Below, one piece after another: positions 13,098 to 25,721 of a DNA stretch of 64,000 nt. The translations under genes were made by a program, and so were the position numbers. Positions within the stretch are counted from its first letter, which is position 1, and each line of letters begins with the position of its first letter. Location: the NCBI GenBank assembly GCA_963921425.1, contig OY992833.1, positions 22,219,454-22,283,453 of the forward strand, written 5' to 3'. The stretch comes from Dryas octopetala. Taxonomy: Eukaryota > Streptophyta > Magnoliopsida > Rosales > Rosaceae. The notes below the pieces were generated by a model. That model ran no database searches. It was not told the DNA's origin and saw only the letters and a list, made by a program, of their open reading frames with translations.

Positions 13098-14185
13098 GAA
13101 AGACTAAAATTTCAGTTTCGAAAAAATTTTTGATGAAAATTTTGATTTTTTGTGAAAATTACGAAAATTTTGATTTCGATAAAATTAGATAAAAACGATA
13201 AAAATTATTATTAAAATATGAAAATTTTAATGAAACTTTATGATATATTTATTTAACATATTATCTACTACATTGATAAAAAATATTGAAGAAACCAAAT
13301 TATATAATATATTTCATATAATATAAGATGATATAGACTGAACTGTAAAAAATAATGTATCAAAATTCTGTCTTTTGTATTTTACCACTTTGATTTTGCC
13401 CAATTGTTTAAACATAAAAAAAATAACAATAATTAACAAAACCAACTGTTTTGTTACTTTTGTACCTAAGCCTGTAAGCCAAAAATTTGATAATTTTGAG
13501 ATTTCTAATTTTTATTATTATAAAAAATATGTTTTTTTTTTAATGAAAAAAATCACACATAGACAGTACACTTTTTATTTTCACTTTATTATTTGCCAAG
13601 GCTCCCAACTCCTGATACTGATGGACAGAAACTTTTTTAACAATTTTTTTTTTTGATAGATTATGATTCAATTAATTGGGACCACACACTCAGTACCAAA
13701 AATGTATTAGAAGTTAATCACGCCTACCCCCTACCCCATGACACACTCATTCTCTCTTTTCTCTCTCCTCCTTCTCTTTTTCTTTATCTTTGTCTTCTTC
13801 TTTTTCTTTCTGGTGAATTTGGCTTTCTCTTTCAGCCATTTTTTTTTTCTTCGTCTTCTCCTTTATGAATTTCTCTTTCAGCCTTCTTATTTTTTTCTTC
13901 ATCTTCTTTCTTTCAGTTCTCTCCATTAGTCCATCCCCCGTGCTTCTCTCTCTCTCGGCATCTCCATCCTAGCCCACCCTCATCTCGCCCTATGCTGCCA
14001 AAACCCAACCTCTCCTTTTTTCCTCCCTCCTCCATGGCCTCAGCCTCCCCAAAACCCATAAATCCCATCCAGCGAAAATTTCGCCGAAATTTTGAGATTT
14101 TCGGCGAAATATTTTGAAATTTAAACGAAAATTTATGGTATTTTGATAAAATTTTGCCCTCTCCAAAAAATGAAAATTTTCTCCT
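13098..14185. mobile_element. Putative Mutator-like element flanked by a perfect 10-bp repeat
   Basis: The identical words tggttgtgct (13088-13097 and 14186-14195) flank a segment whose ends are rich in iterated aaaatttcg/gaaattt words in opposite orientation (left gaaagactaaaatttcag; right end read in reverse aggagaaaattttcat). The terminal match is loose, so the call rests mainly on the perfect 10-bp direct repeat. The centre (about 13740-14000) is a pyrimidine-rich low-complexity tract whose long frames on both strands are composition artefacts. Confidence 0.45.
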
Positions 14186-14291
14186 TGGTTGTGCTCGATG
14201 CTGCAACATGTTAATTAGAGACTTGAAATGCAACATATCAATCATGAGCTAGGAATTGCCTTTAATGATAATGTGCCGATATTCACACTTG

Positions 14292-14469
14292 GAGAAATTT
14301 TTGTGTGTAACCAATACAACACCACACAGTATAATTATATATATGTCATAATATTAATAGATGTTATTAATATTATACTCTATTAATAAATATATCGTCT
14401 AATAATATTTGTATATATTAAATTAATTACAAGTTTACAACACGTAAATTATATTAAAAAAATTCTCTC
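14292..14469. repeat. MITE-like hairpin, same family as 16-232
   Basis: The left end gagaaatttttgtgtgtaacc and right end aaaaaaattctctc are imperfect inverted copies. The core is AT-rich with inverted taatatta words. No coding capacity. Confidence 0.45.
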
Positions 14470-17130
14470 ATTTTGATGTGTCAGTCATTTTATTTCTACA
14501 TGTAAAACGTACCTGTCCATGTATGTGAGTCCTGTTGTTCGTTGACAATCACTTACATAATCTTCACGGACAATTGTCGAGATAATATCTTTTGTATACC
14601 AATAAGGAAATACTCTTCACTTGCTATTATTACTGAAATAGAATTTATTTGCTGATATTTAGTAAATGATTTATAAACGAGTTGTTAGTTTGTTACCGAA
14701 TATGATAGTATATGTTAACCAAAAAAAAAAAAAATATGATAGTATATTATTTATCTATTTTGTAAAATTTATTTTAAATAGCATATTATTATAACAAGTA
14801 AACAATTATTACGTCATATGCATTTCATAACTTTTGAATTACAAAAGTAGAAGTTATAAAAAGCCAAAACAAGAAACACGATTTTGATGAAGCAAGGCAC
14901 AAGTAAAACATCGCAATGTGTGAAGGTTTATGTGAGTGTGTGTGCCTTTGTCAATTTGTCATGCATAATGCATATACATCCAAACCAAGCCCACTCATCC
15001 CCATACTGCCATAACATCATAACAATCCCATGTGACTCCCCTCTCTCAGCTACCCGTCAAAGTCATCCTAGCCCTCTTGCCACGTGTTCGCTTGCATGGG
15101 CGACACCTGGCGAACGGGGTTTTGATGTTTCGGACTGCTTGGAATAGAGCATGTTGCCCATTCAGGTTGAAGATGGGTTGGTCCAAACCAGGAGGAGGAT
15201 GCGATTGTTCTCGGTAGTCTGCAGTGTGAACTTCGTAGCCAATCAGGCTGAGCAAATATTGGATCTGGAGCTACTCGCATTAAATGTGGGTTCAGGTCTC
15301 TCTCAGCTCCCGTGCAACCGTAGAGCCTGAAACACAAGTTGGCCAGTCTTGCAAGCAACACACATAATAAATAAAGATTAAAGACTAGACCAACAAAATC
15401 CCCTCAATTTAATAAACACATCACAATTAATAGCGTAACATACCTCGCTGAAATGTACGATTTTGATTGGGATTTTAATCGCATAACATATGATATTATT
15501 GGATATTGTTTTTTAGCAAAATTTGGAAACATATATTTACAAGATTAACTTTTATCTTAAATTTAACTGATACATATAATTTACGAATAATATATATCCG
15601 AAATACTTTAAGATGTCATACTCAATAAAAAAGTTGGTCTTAACAATTTTCTTTAGGTTCGATAAGTCTAGTATAGGTGGCCGAATGCTAAACATGCAAA
15701 GTATGAACCGTTGAAACGTATGTTTTGTAAATAATTACATTAACTAATACTAATACATGTAATTTATGTTATTCGAAAGTCTTTTAAGACTTCGTACTCA
15801 GTAAAAAAGTGGATTGAGAGGATTTTATTGAGATTCGATTAGTTTAGTTTAGTTTAGTATGGTAGGTACTAAATTAAGTTAGAAAAATAGTAATCCAAAG
15901 GTTAGCCATTTGCCATTTGGCTAAAAGCTTACAATCTTGTGCTTCTCGCTGCTAATCATGTATTATATAATGATGATGGGGAATGGGAAAGGTAAGCCGG
16001 AGAGAACAGAGAAGTACTTTTGGGAAGGTACAATGCGCTTCCCATCAATCACTGTCTGATTCGACAGTGGATGGACTTGATGAGCAGCTAGCAGCAGCTC
16101 CATTATAAATCATCATCATGATCATCATGTGACAAATCCAACACATCATGTTGTTGTGGGTCCCCCATGGTTTTCTCTCATTTGCTTTGATGCTCTTTCT
16201 GTTGATAAGACCAGAGTCAGTGAAGTGAGCCCCTCACTCACTACACCCAGACCCAGAACCTGAATTTGTGTCAAAGTGTCAACGCCGTTAGATTTTTCCA
16301 AATAAGTAGTTAGCTTGTCTTTGTCAACACCTCCTTTGTTTCTTGAACCTCTACCTCATTGCCATTCACACTGAATTATTACACACACCACAGAGAGAAG
16401 AAGCTTTGCTTTGGCCTCTATGTTTTGGTTTATTTTTGCAACAGTAGTAGGTGGGCCAAAGTTCATAGTTTATAGTTTGATACTACCATTACCAAACACA
16501 CTGTTGAGGATGAGTGGGGCCAGTTTTCCACTAGCCCTTACTCATTATGTGAGACTCACTACCCAAACATCCATGATGTCAATCACACTGAGCAAACGGG
16601 GAGGGGAAACAATTTGGTAAAAAGATAATGAGCAATGCACATGACTCTACATGAGTGAGTGGTAGAGCATTCTCTGATAATGAAAACAGAGCATTTTGGG
16701 ACTCAAGGAGAGAAATGGGCAGAGAGATGGGCTTTTTTTGTTTCCCCCATTCTCTCTTTCTTCTTATTTTTGTTGAAACTTATAAACACATATAAACATC
16801 TCTTATAGAAAAGATAAGCCCAGCACTATTATCCCCCACTTACATCCCATTCCATTCTCCCCTAAAAACTTTAATATATTATCTATAAATACTCCCTATT
16901 TGATAATTAAATCCTAATGAACTTAGGATAAAAAGTAAGATCAAGATGATGAAAAAAGGAAAGAGAATAAAACCAAGAAAAAAAAAAAACAATTTCCATG
17001 TATAATATGGCATCATCAGATTTATAGTCCTTGGAACTATTAACTGAACCACCACCACAGACTCAGCAAATTAACTTAACCCATATGCGCAGAGCAACAG
17101 AGCCAGCATCAATTTCCAGTCAATTACTCT
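14470..17130. other. Intergenic and 3' flank of the HIPP gene
   Basis: No gene recognised. 15035-15330 is richer in G+C than its flanks and open on both strands over 60-97 codons, which suggests a captured or transposon-derived fragment, but I cannot name it. Two degenerate copies of the dispersed repeat described at 26.3 kb occur near 15559-15625 and 15730-15800. The last few hundred bases before 17131 should contain the HIPP 3' UTR. Confidence 0.5.
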
Positions 17131-18341
17131 TCACATCACATTGCAACTTGAGGTGTTCTCATCACTGAAGAAATTAGTGTAAGGCTCACCAGCTGGAGGA
17201 GCATGGTATGGGTATGGTGGTGGGTATGGGTGTGGTGGCATGTAATTCACTGCTGGTGGCGGCCTAGCATACATCATGGGTTGGAACCTCTCATTGCCGC
17301 CGCCAGCCATTGCGCGTTGCTGGTTCATCATTGCTGCCATGTATTGTTGCTGTTGTTGATGGTGGTAGGGGTTCCCAGGCATGGCCTCAGGCCCAGCTCC
17401 TTGGAAGTAGCCGCCGCCACCACCGCCGCCACCATTCATGGCGGCAGCCGGTAGGCCTTGAACAGCCGGAATGTTACCCATTTGACCCATTTGGCCAATG
17501 GGCATGGCACCCATTGGGCCCATTGCCATGTTCATGTTACCTATCTGACCCACATTACCTCCAGGAGGCATACCCTGAGGGCGACCCCCCATTGCCATGC
17601 TCATAGCTTGAGCAGCATCATTCATACCGCCACCACCTCCCTTTTTAGCCCCATTTCCATTATTGTTGTGCCCATTAGGACCACCATGCCCATTGTTACC
17701 ATTCTTGTTGTTTGCCCCACCTCCATTGTTACCATTTGGGGGCATGCCACCACCATTTTTGCCTCCATTCTTACCACCTCCACCGCCTTGATTTTGATTG
17801 TGATCTCCACCACCACCTTTCTTTCCTCCATTTCCATTTTTACCCTCACCACCCATACCATTCACCTGAACAGGCACAGACCCACCACCACCACCCTTTT
17901 TCCCATTACCCCCACCAGCTCCTCCTCCATTTTGTCCGCCATTCCCACCCTTTTGGGCATTCATGAGCTGTGGATGATTCCCATTCATCATGCCATTCAT
18001 CATCATCATGTTAGGCACCTGACCATTACCCATCATGGATTTCATCTTAGCAGCAGTGAGAGGATGATGGGGGTCATCCAAGTCATCATCGAACTCATCA
18101 TCATCATAATCATCATCATCAAGGTCATCATATTCATCATCACTCATATCATCTTCCTCATGAAGGTTGAATTTGACAGACTTCTGGTTCGGGTTTGGGT
18201 TTGGGTCCTTGAAAGGCATTTGCATGCCCTTCAATTGGGGCAGCTTCAGATCCTGGAACCCTTTCATTTGCTGCAGCTGCTGCAGCTGCTGAAGTTGTTG
18301 AAGGTGTTGCTGGTGCTGCTGAAGCTGTTTCTGTTGCTGAA

Positions 18342-18410
<69 letters not shown>

Positions 18411-19163
18411 GCTGGCCTTGTTGACCACTCTTGGGCGGCTGCTGGGGGTTACCACCCTTCTGGCCTTTGTTGTTGTTGTTCCCACCTTTGCCATTCTCAA
18501 CTTGCATGTTTTTGAACTGATTGGCCATTTGGTTCTGGTTGTTGTTAGCCTTTGGAGCACCCCAGAGCTCTGCATGTTTTCCTGATTTTGCAAGCTTCTT
18601 GATGAGAATGGCTGGGTCTACATTCCCAGAGACAGTCACCTTCCCCTGCTCTGCATCTACCTCGGTGGTGAAAACCCCTAAGGCAAAAGGAACACACAAA
18701 TTAACCAATAATTCCAAAATACAAACTTTAGAAAAAAACAAAAAGAAGAAAAAAGATACAAACTTGAAAATTTGTATTATGAGTACAAAGAAATATTTCT
18801 CTGTGACAGAATAAAAAAAAAAGGGGGGGGGGGGGGGGGGGGTGTTAAGAAAATGGAGCATACCATCAATTTTCTGCAAGATTTTCTTCACTTTGTGCTT
18901 ACATCCATCACAGTGTATGTTCACTTTGAGAACACATTTCTGCATTCACAGATAACCCAAAGAGCCAAAATAGAGTAAAGAGAAAAATTCAAAAAGAAAA
19001 AAAGGAAAAAAGAAAAGAGCAAATCTTGCTTGCTATGCTATGTGAAATGATCGCATAAGCAAGACAAACAAGTAAAACCAAAAAAATGTTGAGTTCAAAT
19101 GAAGTAAAGAACCAGAGGTGAGTGAAAGAGCACCTGGATCTTCAAGAACTCTTCTTTACTCAT
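17131..19163 (-). CDS. HIPP33: Heavy-metal-associated isoprenylated plant protein (HIPP), long Gly/Gln-rich type
   Basis: Three exons: 19134-19163, 18864-18939 and 17131-18677, giving 550 residues; all splice sites are GT..AG. Residues 11-75 form one HMA domain with the metal-binding pair C20-D-G-C23. Then come an Asn/Gly linker, about 25 consecutive Gln from residue 124, a Leu/Gln tail, a strongly acidic Asp/Glu block near 190-225, a Gly/Asn/Lys-rich low-complexity region and a Met/Pro/Tyr-rich end. It stops with the CaaX box C-N-V-M, which predicts farnesylation and membrane anchoring. This architecture is the HIPP32/33/34 group, whose N terminus [11 protein letters not shown] recall. The start in the tiny first exon is chosen over the ATG at 18945 for that reason. 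The 5' UTR side carries a GA microsatellite (19522-19543). The metal ligand and biological role are not shown by sequence. Confidence 0.92.
18823..18842. repeat. Twenty-G homopolymer inside HIPP intron 2
   Basis: An uninterrupted run of 20 G on the plus strand (C on the coding strand) lies in the intron 18678-18863. It is preceded by a 10-A run. Such a tract is prone to length change and assembly error. Because it is intronic it does not affect the protein, although it creates a false Pro-rich read-through frame. Confidence 0.9.
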
Positions 19164-19640
19164 AGCTTCCACTCAAATGCAACAAACACAAGGGTACAAT
19201 AATGGAAAGAGAAAAAGGGTTGCTGATAGATCTAAGAAACAGAGGCTGCAGAAACAGAGAGAGAGGGTGAATTGCAAGAGCTCCAGAAAAGGGTTGTTAT
19301 CTGTGTTCTTTCTTTTTGGGACTTTTCCAAGCAAAAACAGAGGTAATGCGAGAAAACAAATGGGTCTGAGTCTCTGAGCAAAGAAAGTTTAGACCCAACA
19401 AGGTTCAGTCTTCAAAAGAGAGAGAGAGGCTCAGAAGCGGTGGGTGGACATTAAACTTCTGTGGGCATCTCTGCTTCCTCTATTTCAGGGTAAGAGAGAG
19501 AGAAAGAGAGTGTGAGAGAAGAGAGAGAGAGAGAGAGAGAGAGTTAGCAAGCTAAACAAAGAGAAAAGGAGACTGGCAGAGAGTGTGGTGCCTCCAAGGC
19601 TTCACTCTTTCTTTTGGGCCTTTATTTATTGGTATTTTCC
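19164..19640 (-). promoter_or_regulatory. HIPP 5' leader and probable core promoter
   Basis: Upstream of the HIPP start the coding strand is CT-rich, with a (CT)n microsatellite opposite 19522-19543, a common feature of plant 5' UTRs. A TATA-like ccaataaataaagg lies at about 19619-19632 on the minus strand, roughly 460 bp before the ATG. The transcription start is inferred, not seen. Confidence 0.35.
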
Positions 19641-20204
19641 TCCACCATACACAGACTCTGTAACTCACTAGTCACTACACAATTAGCCAACGGCCATGTG
19701 GATCATTTTGGCTTTGGCTTGTAAGCCATTTGTGAGGCTTCAGCTAGGGGCTTTAATTTGGCTCTGGCTTTGGCTTGGCTTCACCATGGTGGTGTGGTGA
19801 GGATCATAATTCATAAATAGTCTGGGTGTGACTTGTGAGAGGCTGAGACCCCAGATTTGTTTTTAAATTTTTAATCCTTGATAATTATCATCATCAGATG
19901 TGAATGAACTCTGTCAGATTTCCTCTCCGGAAATTGGGTGGTACAATAAATAATGTCATTAAATACGGCCTTGTTTAGTGTATATGGCTTATATATTATT
20001 TAATTTAAAACTGTTTTATGTACTCAGTTACTCACTACATTTAGCTGTCAAAGCCTAAATTACCATCTTACCCTCTTGGATGATAGACAGCGAACTTGAG
20101 CTTGGCAAAGCATTTTAATTTTTACTTTACCCCTCTAAAAACTAACTAGATTTTGAATTTTCGATTCGGCTATCAAACACTATTGAGTAATGAAACATTC
20201 TATA

Positions 20205-21254
20205 GGGATAATTTTAGCAAAATAACTCGTAATATATCTGTTGTCGCAGTTGAGGAAGCAATATTCATTTTGTTCCAATTAAGGATCTCATACATTCTTT
20301 TTAACTTAATTAAAGATTTTTGGTCAAAAATACCAATTTTAAGGGGGAAAAACATCTTTTTACCTAAAATAAAAAATTAAATTAAACTACAAAATTAAAT
20401 TTAAAAAATAAAACATTAAACATAAAAAATAAAAAATAATTAAACTAAACAAAATTGGGTGAGGATTGCGATGAGGATATGGGAGGATGGAGCGAGGAAG
20501 GGGAAAGGCTAGGCTAGGTTGGGGCATGGGAGGGAGAGGTGGGTCGGGGCTGGGGGTTCGGGGGGATGGGGGAGCTGGGTGGGCAAGCAGAGAGAAAGAG
20601 ATAGATGAGAGAAAAAGTCAGGCAGAGAGAGGAGAGAGGCGGGACTGGGGCTATGTTGGGGGCAAGAGGATGGGCTGGGGTTGCGACGAGGATGAGGGAA
20701 TGGTGGGGCGGGGAGGGGCTGGCTGGGGAAGAGAGAAAGAGAGGAGAGGCATAGAGATGAGAGAGAAAGTGAGGCAAAGAGAAATGAGAGGGGTGAGCGG
20801 GCGGGCGGGCTGGGTGGGGGAAAGTGCGATGGGGATTGGGGAGGGGTGGGGGGAGCTGGCGGGGATGGGGCAGAGAGAAAGAGGGAAAAAGAGGAGATGC
20901 ATAGAGAGATGAGAGAAAAAGTGAGGCAGAGAGAGGAGAAGGGTGGGGCTGGGTAGGGGAAGGGTGGTGGTAGAGGAAGGGGTGGGCTGGGTGGAGGAAG
21001 AAAAAGCCCTTTTTTTTAATGATTATTTTTATTTTTTAAATATTTTTTATAATTAGTTTTATTTTTTAATAATTTTTTATAATGATGTTTTAAGTAAAAA
21101 TACGTCTTTGCCCCTCAAAATTGGTATTTTTTACTAAAAACCCTTAGATGAGCCAAACAGAAAGTTTGAGATCCTTAATTGGAACAAACTGAATGTGGCA
21201 AATCCTCAATTGCGACAAAGGGTATAGTTAGAATACTTTTGGTAAAATTATCCC
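20205..21254. mobile_element. Mutator-like element with long inverted repeats and a purine minisatellite core
   Basis: Ends gggataatttta and taaaattatccc are exact inverted copies over 11 bp, and similarity continues inward for about 170 bp through phrases such as ttgttccaattaaggatctca. Flanks cattctata (20196-20204) and aattctata (21255-21263) match at 8 of 9 bases, a 9-bp target duplication. Between the arms, about 20460-21000, is a G/A-rich region built from degenerate repeated blocks (gcgaygaggat, then gctgggtggg, then gagagaaagaga-agatgagagaaaaag-gaggcagagagagga). The long frames on both strands there (for example 20487-20912) are compositional and not genes. No transposase. Confidence 0.75.
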
Positions 21255-21263
21255 AATTCTATA

Positions 21264-23630
21264 GATATCCTAACAATAACACTTAAACTATTCAAGTTGG
21301 TAAGATATCCAATAAAACCATCGCTAAAATGAAATCACATTCAAAGAGAAAGATATCAAATATTTGGAGTTTCTTTTTGTATATTATATAGACAATCTGA
21401 TTCACAAGGACTCCGATCCACAAGGACTATGATTGGGAATTGTTTGATCGTCTTTCTTTGAAGAAGAGACGAATCATAATCAACTTGAATTAAGGACAAC
21501 TATCATACATGTTGAGAATGATGAGGCATCTACGAGTGAACAAACAAGTGGAAAGAAGAGTGGCAAGAAAAAGCTTTGTTTTGTCATAACAGAAAGACAA
21601 GAATGAGAGGCCAAAAGGCCAAACAATAAAAAGAAAGCTTGCCTAAACACCTAAGCATGCCAAAATAACCCATAAATGAGTTTCGGAAGAGCACGAACAA
21701 TTTGGTGTAACAGTTAACATGGTGTGTAAGGCATAAAAAGAAGGGAAAAATAGTCCCTTAAATAGATCTCTACATCCTTCTTGCTCAATTGTTTGATATT
21801 CAAAACACAAGCGAGGGCTTTAGGGCTTAACTAAGTATTAGTTGAAGGTGATGTTGGAAAAACAAAGCCAAGGATTTTAAGTGTCACAAGCAACATCGGT
21901 TGTTAGGTAGTGTTATACCTGAAGCAAAAAATAAGCAATATGTACCTTTGTAGGTGGATGTATCGAACCAAAATAAGATTTCTGATTGACATCTTGATAC
22001 GCTGATTTATTATAAAAATAAATAGAGCAATGGTGACTCCACCATGGGAAGAGCTGCTTTTTTCTTGCTCAATATACCTTACATCTAAATTTTTTCTCCA
22101 AAATTTCTCTTTTACCCTTATTATAATGAAAAAAACAAAACAAAACAAAACCAAAAGATCCACCCACCCTACTCACATGACATATCCCCTCCCCCTCTTT
22201 GCCCACCGTGTCAACCACCCCCTCCTCCTGCTTGCCTCTTCCCTCCTTAACCGGCTTCCTCCTACAGTCCTACCCTCCAACTCCTTTTTTTCTCTCTTTC
22301 TGTCCCTCTCTATCTTTATGCCGTCTCTTAACACTTCTACAATATTTGAGAAGATTTTCATTCAACACATCCATTAAAGTACAATTTAATTGACTAATTC
22401 TCTTAAAAAATAGAATGAGTTGTACATAAGAAAAATATCCCTTCTCTATGAAAGAAAATTCACTAAAACACAATGAAGACATAAGATGGAAAAAGAAAAT
22501 GAACAAAATAAAAACCTGATTATAAGAATTGATAGAAAATCACATAAAGAGAATTAATTATAAATTAAATGACTTAAATGATAAAATTTATTATGTTTCA
22601 AATGGGCCAAAATTCGAATATAAGAAAAGTAGTTATCCACTAAGAGCTAAAGAATAAAATGAAGATCTCCGACAAGGTATAACTCTTTTCCTAAATCACC
22701 TAATTACCGAAAAGATCAATTAAAGAGAAAACAAAACGATTGAAAAAAGAAGACATTGGAGGTTGAAAGAAATAGGCGTAAGAGTCTAGGAGAAAAGAAG
22801 CAGAGGTTTCTTATGTGATTAAATCACTGGAAAAAGAAAAAACAAATTGGCAATAAAAAAATCTTATATTAAGTTAGAAAACAAACAATGGATTTGTACG
22901 GGTAAGATGGTCTCTTAACAAAAATGATGTTAATTTATGTGGCAAATAAATAGTGATGTGTGCAAGATATGCAATTATAAGATTCCCAACAATCCCTAGT
23001 TCTAATACACTAAAACTCTCAACTCTTTTATGCTAATAAAAAACAAAATTATGTTGTCAGAATTTTTCCTGCATCTACAAAATAGGGTGTCAAAACTCAA
23101 TGTTGCAAGTTCCAATCAGATGTTGTGCCTAGTTTGGGCTTATTTTGTGTTCATGTTCGTGTTCATGTTCGTGTTTGTGCTCATGCTCGTGCCATGTTTT
23201 ACCTATGTCATCTTGTGTCATCCTTGTGTAGTACTTGTGCCCACCAAAACATATAATTTCGATATAAAAAATTCTCTTACAAATCACTCAAGGAAATATT
23301 CAAATAATAACTAAGGCAAAAAGAAAAAGAGAAACCAATGGTGTCTTTTATTTTTTTTGTTACATTACATTAGAATGCGTGTTGGTTTCTTTATTAAGTT
23401 GGAATTATAGCTAACAGATCGATTTGGAACAAGAAAGATGGTCTCTCGACAAATTAAAATAAAAAGTGATGTGTGTGAAATTTCACATAGATTAAGAGCC
23501 CCAAATCTTATGTCTTACTAAGGCACATAATCTTTTACCAAGTAAATAATTACAAGATTCTCTCAACAATTCTTTACTCTATGTCCTGAGTCCTAATACA
23601 CTCAACTCTTTTACCATTCTAATCTTTCTC
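21264..23630. other. Intergenic, no supported gene
   Basis: Contains non-coding AT-rich DNA and probable old transposon fragments. At about 23076-23200 agggtgtcaaaactc is followed by iterated gtgttcatgttc/gtgtttgtgctc words; a relative of this segment occurs in opposite orientation near 26640-26870. I recognise no protein. Confidence 0.5.
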
Positions 23631-23635
23631 CATTA

Positions 23636-23750
23636 TAGGTGTGAGAATATTTGAATTAATTTGATACATGTGATTTGTGAGTAATAACGTGTATCCGAAA
23701 TGCTTAAGAATTTAGTTGATACATGCCACTTTCAATACTTAGATACAGAT
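23636..23750. repeat. Dispersed repeat unit A (tgatacatgtgatttgtgag type)
   Basis: The unit reads gaatatttgaat, then tgatacatgtgatttgtgag, then gtatccgaaatgcttaagaa. Two further units lie at 26260-26345 and 26357-26450, on the far side of the transposon-rich block that begins at about 23757. Confidence 0.6.
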
Positions 23751-24195
23751 AGATCTCTTGGGCCATGTTTGTTTGGCCATAATCCAAGGCTTGAAATGGG
23801 AATTGGATTTCATTTCAGGAAGACATGTTTGGTTGATTGGAAAAGAAACAAAACTAAGAAATTGACCTTAGTTAACTGTAAACCAATTCCATTAAAAAAG
23901 AGGAATAAAAATACCAGGAGAGGGTGGTATTTCTATTCCATAGTTAATTTGTAATGTAAAAATTACAATATATATATTCTTTTATTATTTGACTATATTG
24001 AAAAATTAGAAAAAGACATAACCCAGTACTTCTCCCCACATCATTCATCGTCTCATCTTCTCTATTCTATGGCAGATTTACCATGGTGCATCCATCCCTT
24101 CCTCTATGAAAAGGGAAGAAATAACAAAAAGTTTTTTTTTTTTTGAAACAAAGAAGAAAATTGAAACCTGTAGATATATAAAAGCTGCAACCTTA

Positions 24196-24537
24196 AGGTC
24201 CATTTGGTATCCTACTAAATTTTTTTTTTCAAAAATTAAGATTTTTTTAAAATGTGAGTTTTCAAAATCAATTTTTAAAATTTGAAAACTTGTTTGGTAT
24301 AAAATTTGAAAACAATTTTTAAATTTAAAAAATGATGACAGCTGAGAAAGAAGGAAATGTAAAAAAAAAAGAAAAGAGAAAAATAATGTTTTATCATATT
24401 TTTTAAAAAGGCATGTTTTTGAATTTTTTTTCCAAAATCTGTTTTTGAAAATGGTCTACCAAACACGTTTTTTTTTTACTAAAACTTGTTTTTTTGTTTT
24501 TGAAAAAAAAAATTTAAATAGAATACCAAACTGGCCC
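24196..24537. mobile_element. Tourist-like MITE with TTA target duplication
   Basis: Ends aggtccatttggtatcctac and, read in reverse, gggccagtttggtattctat are inverted copies; the similarity continues into a T-rich stretch and tcaaaaa. TTA flanks both ends (24193-24195 and 24538-24540). The 342-bp size, the gg-ccagtttgg type of end and a TTA target are all typical of PIF/Harbinger MITEs. Confidence 0.65.
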
Positions 24538-24688
24538 TTATTTTTTCTTCTTTCAATATGATTGCTACATCAATTTTGAATATGCTGCTAGCCTGTTATC
24601 CTACTTTTGACCCATCGATTTTCTTTTCTTTCAATATGAATTTGCAACATCTTTTATGAAAATTACAATATAAATTGATTAGATTGTA

Positions 24689-25721
24689 TGTGTTGATGCA
24701 AATTTTCGTAAGAGACATGCAACAACTTAGAGATGATGATCTGGCTGATCAGAAGCCCTGCCGGATGATGAGGTGGATGTTGATTCGAAATCTTCCTGTA
24801 CGAACACAAGATCAAAGGAGAAGGACCGGTGTGGTATCAGCCAAATACGCTCCGATGATGAAGTCAGTGGTGTGTACTTGGAGGTGTTTGTGCAAGAACA
24901 AAGAAAAAACAGGTGATGAACTTGGGAGAATGAGTAAGAACAAGATAAGATCTTCTGAGCCTATTCTCAGCAAGTTAAGTGTATTTTGACAGGTTTTTTG
25001 TGAGTGAAGTTATGTGTGTAGATCCCCCTTTTTGTGCACATAAGTCAGCTTATATAGGCAAAAGAAATAGTGAAGAGTAAGTTACTTACATGAGTGTGAA
25101 TGATTGAGAAGAGGCCACGTGTTCAGCCATGAATAGTAGCATGCACAGTTACCTACCTCCTTTGCATTCAATGCAAGGATGGAAGATCAAGTGGGATATC
25201 CTAATAGTCATGGTTGTGAGCTAGGGTGTCTCGTCTGTCAGGGAGCCATGTCAGGGATATTTGAATAGGGTGGTTCGTCCTGACTCCAATCTTCTAGAAT
25301 GGCAGTGGGATCCGAGCCGAGCTGATCATAGATGTATATAAGCAAGTATGAAACATATTTACGTTCGGATCGGAGGGATGGAGTGGTCCAAACTGGCCCG
25401 ACATATGACATGACAGTCATCACTCGACGATGATCCGTTGTCTGAGAAGATGATCACCAAGAGCCGAGCCGAGCTGGACTGGGATAGCCAAGAAAAGATT
25501 AAAACTCAATTTCTTGGAGAATCTTCAGATCGGGTTGGGTCGGATGTCGGTGCTCGCCGAGGTGGGGCATTTCGAAGTGGCAATGGAAAGGTGCCGAGCT
25601 GATTTAGTGACATGGAGTTCCAAGTTTGGCCGCTGAAAAGTCAAAGCCTGAGGTTGGATCTGACTTGCCACGTGTCGATCCATGATTGGTTGTTAAATCC
25701 ATGTGGATTTGTACACAAACA
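24689..25721 (-). mobile_element. Putative solo LTR (about 1.03 kb)
   Basis: Read on the minus strand it begins tgtttgtgtac and ends catcaacaca, giving TG..CA ends. Flanking 5-mers ttgta (24684-24688) and ttata (25722-25726) match at 4 of 5. A minus-strand TATA box ctatataag lies at 25049-25057, in the position expected of an LTR promoter, and the segment is richer in G+C than its surroundings. G-boxes CACGTG occur at 25116-25121 and 25679-25684. No gag, pol or second LTR is visible. The 104-codon plus-strand frame inside it is probably not a gene. Confidence 0.45.

Noticed and set aside
17458-18585. 375-codon frame on the plus strand across the HIPP gene
   Set aside because: It is the antisense of the Gln/Gly/Asp-rich HIPP exon; Leu and His runs mirror the CAG and GAT repeats. 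No domain.
18690-18945. HIPP start at 18945 with continuous coding through the G/C homopolymer
   Set aside because: It reads through intron 2, giving a Pro run and a Phe-rich stretch not found in the family. Good GT..AG sites remove it, and a first exon encoding [10 protein letters not shown] exists at 19134-19163.
20487-20912. 141-codon plus frame and two minus frames of similar length
   Set aside because: All are by-products of the purine-rich minisatellite; both strands are open at once and residues are nearly only Gly/Arg/Glu or Pro/Ser/Leu.
24675-24989. 104-codon plus frame as a gene
   Set aside because: It lies antisense inside a putative solo LTR, downstream of its TATA box, with no domain.
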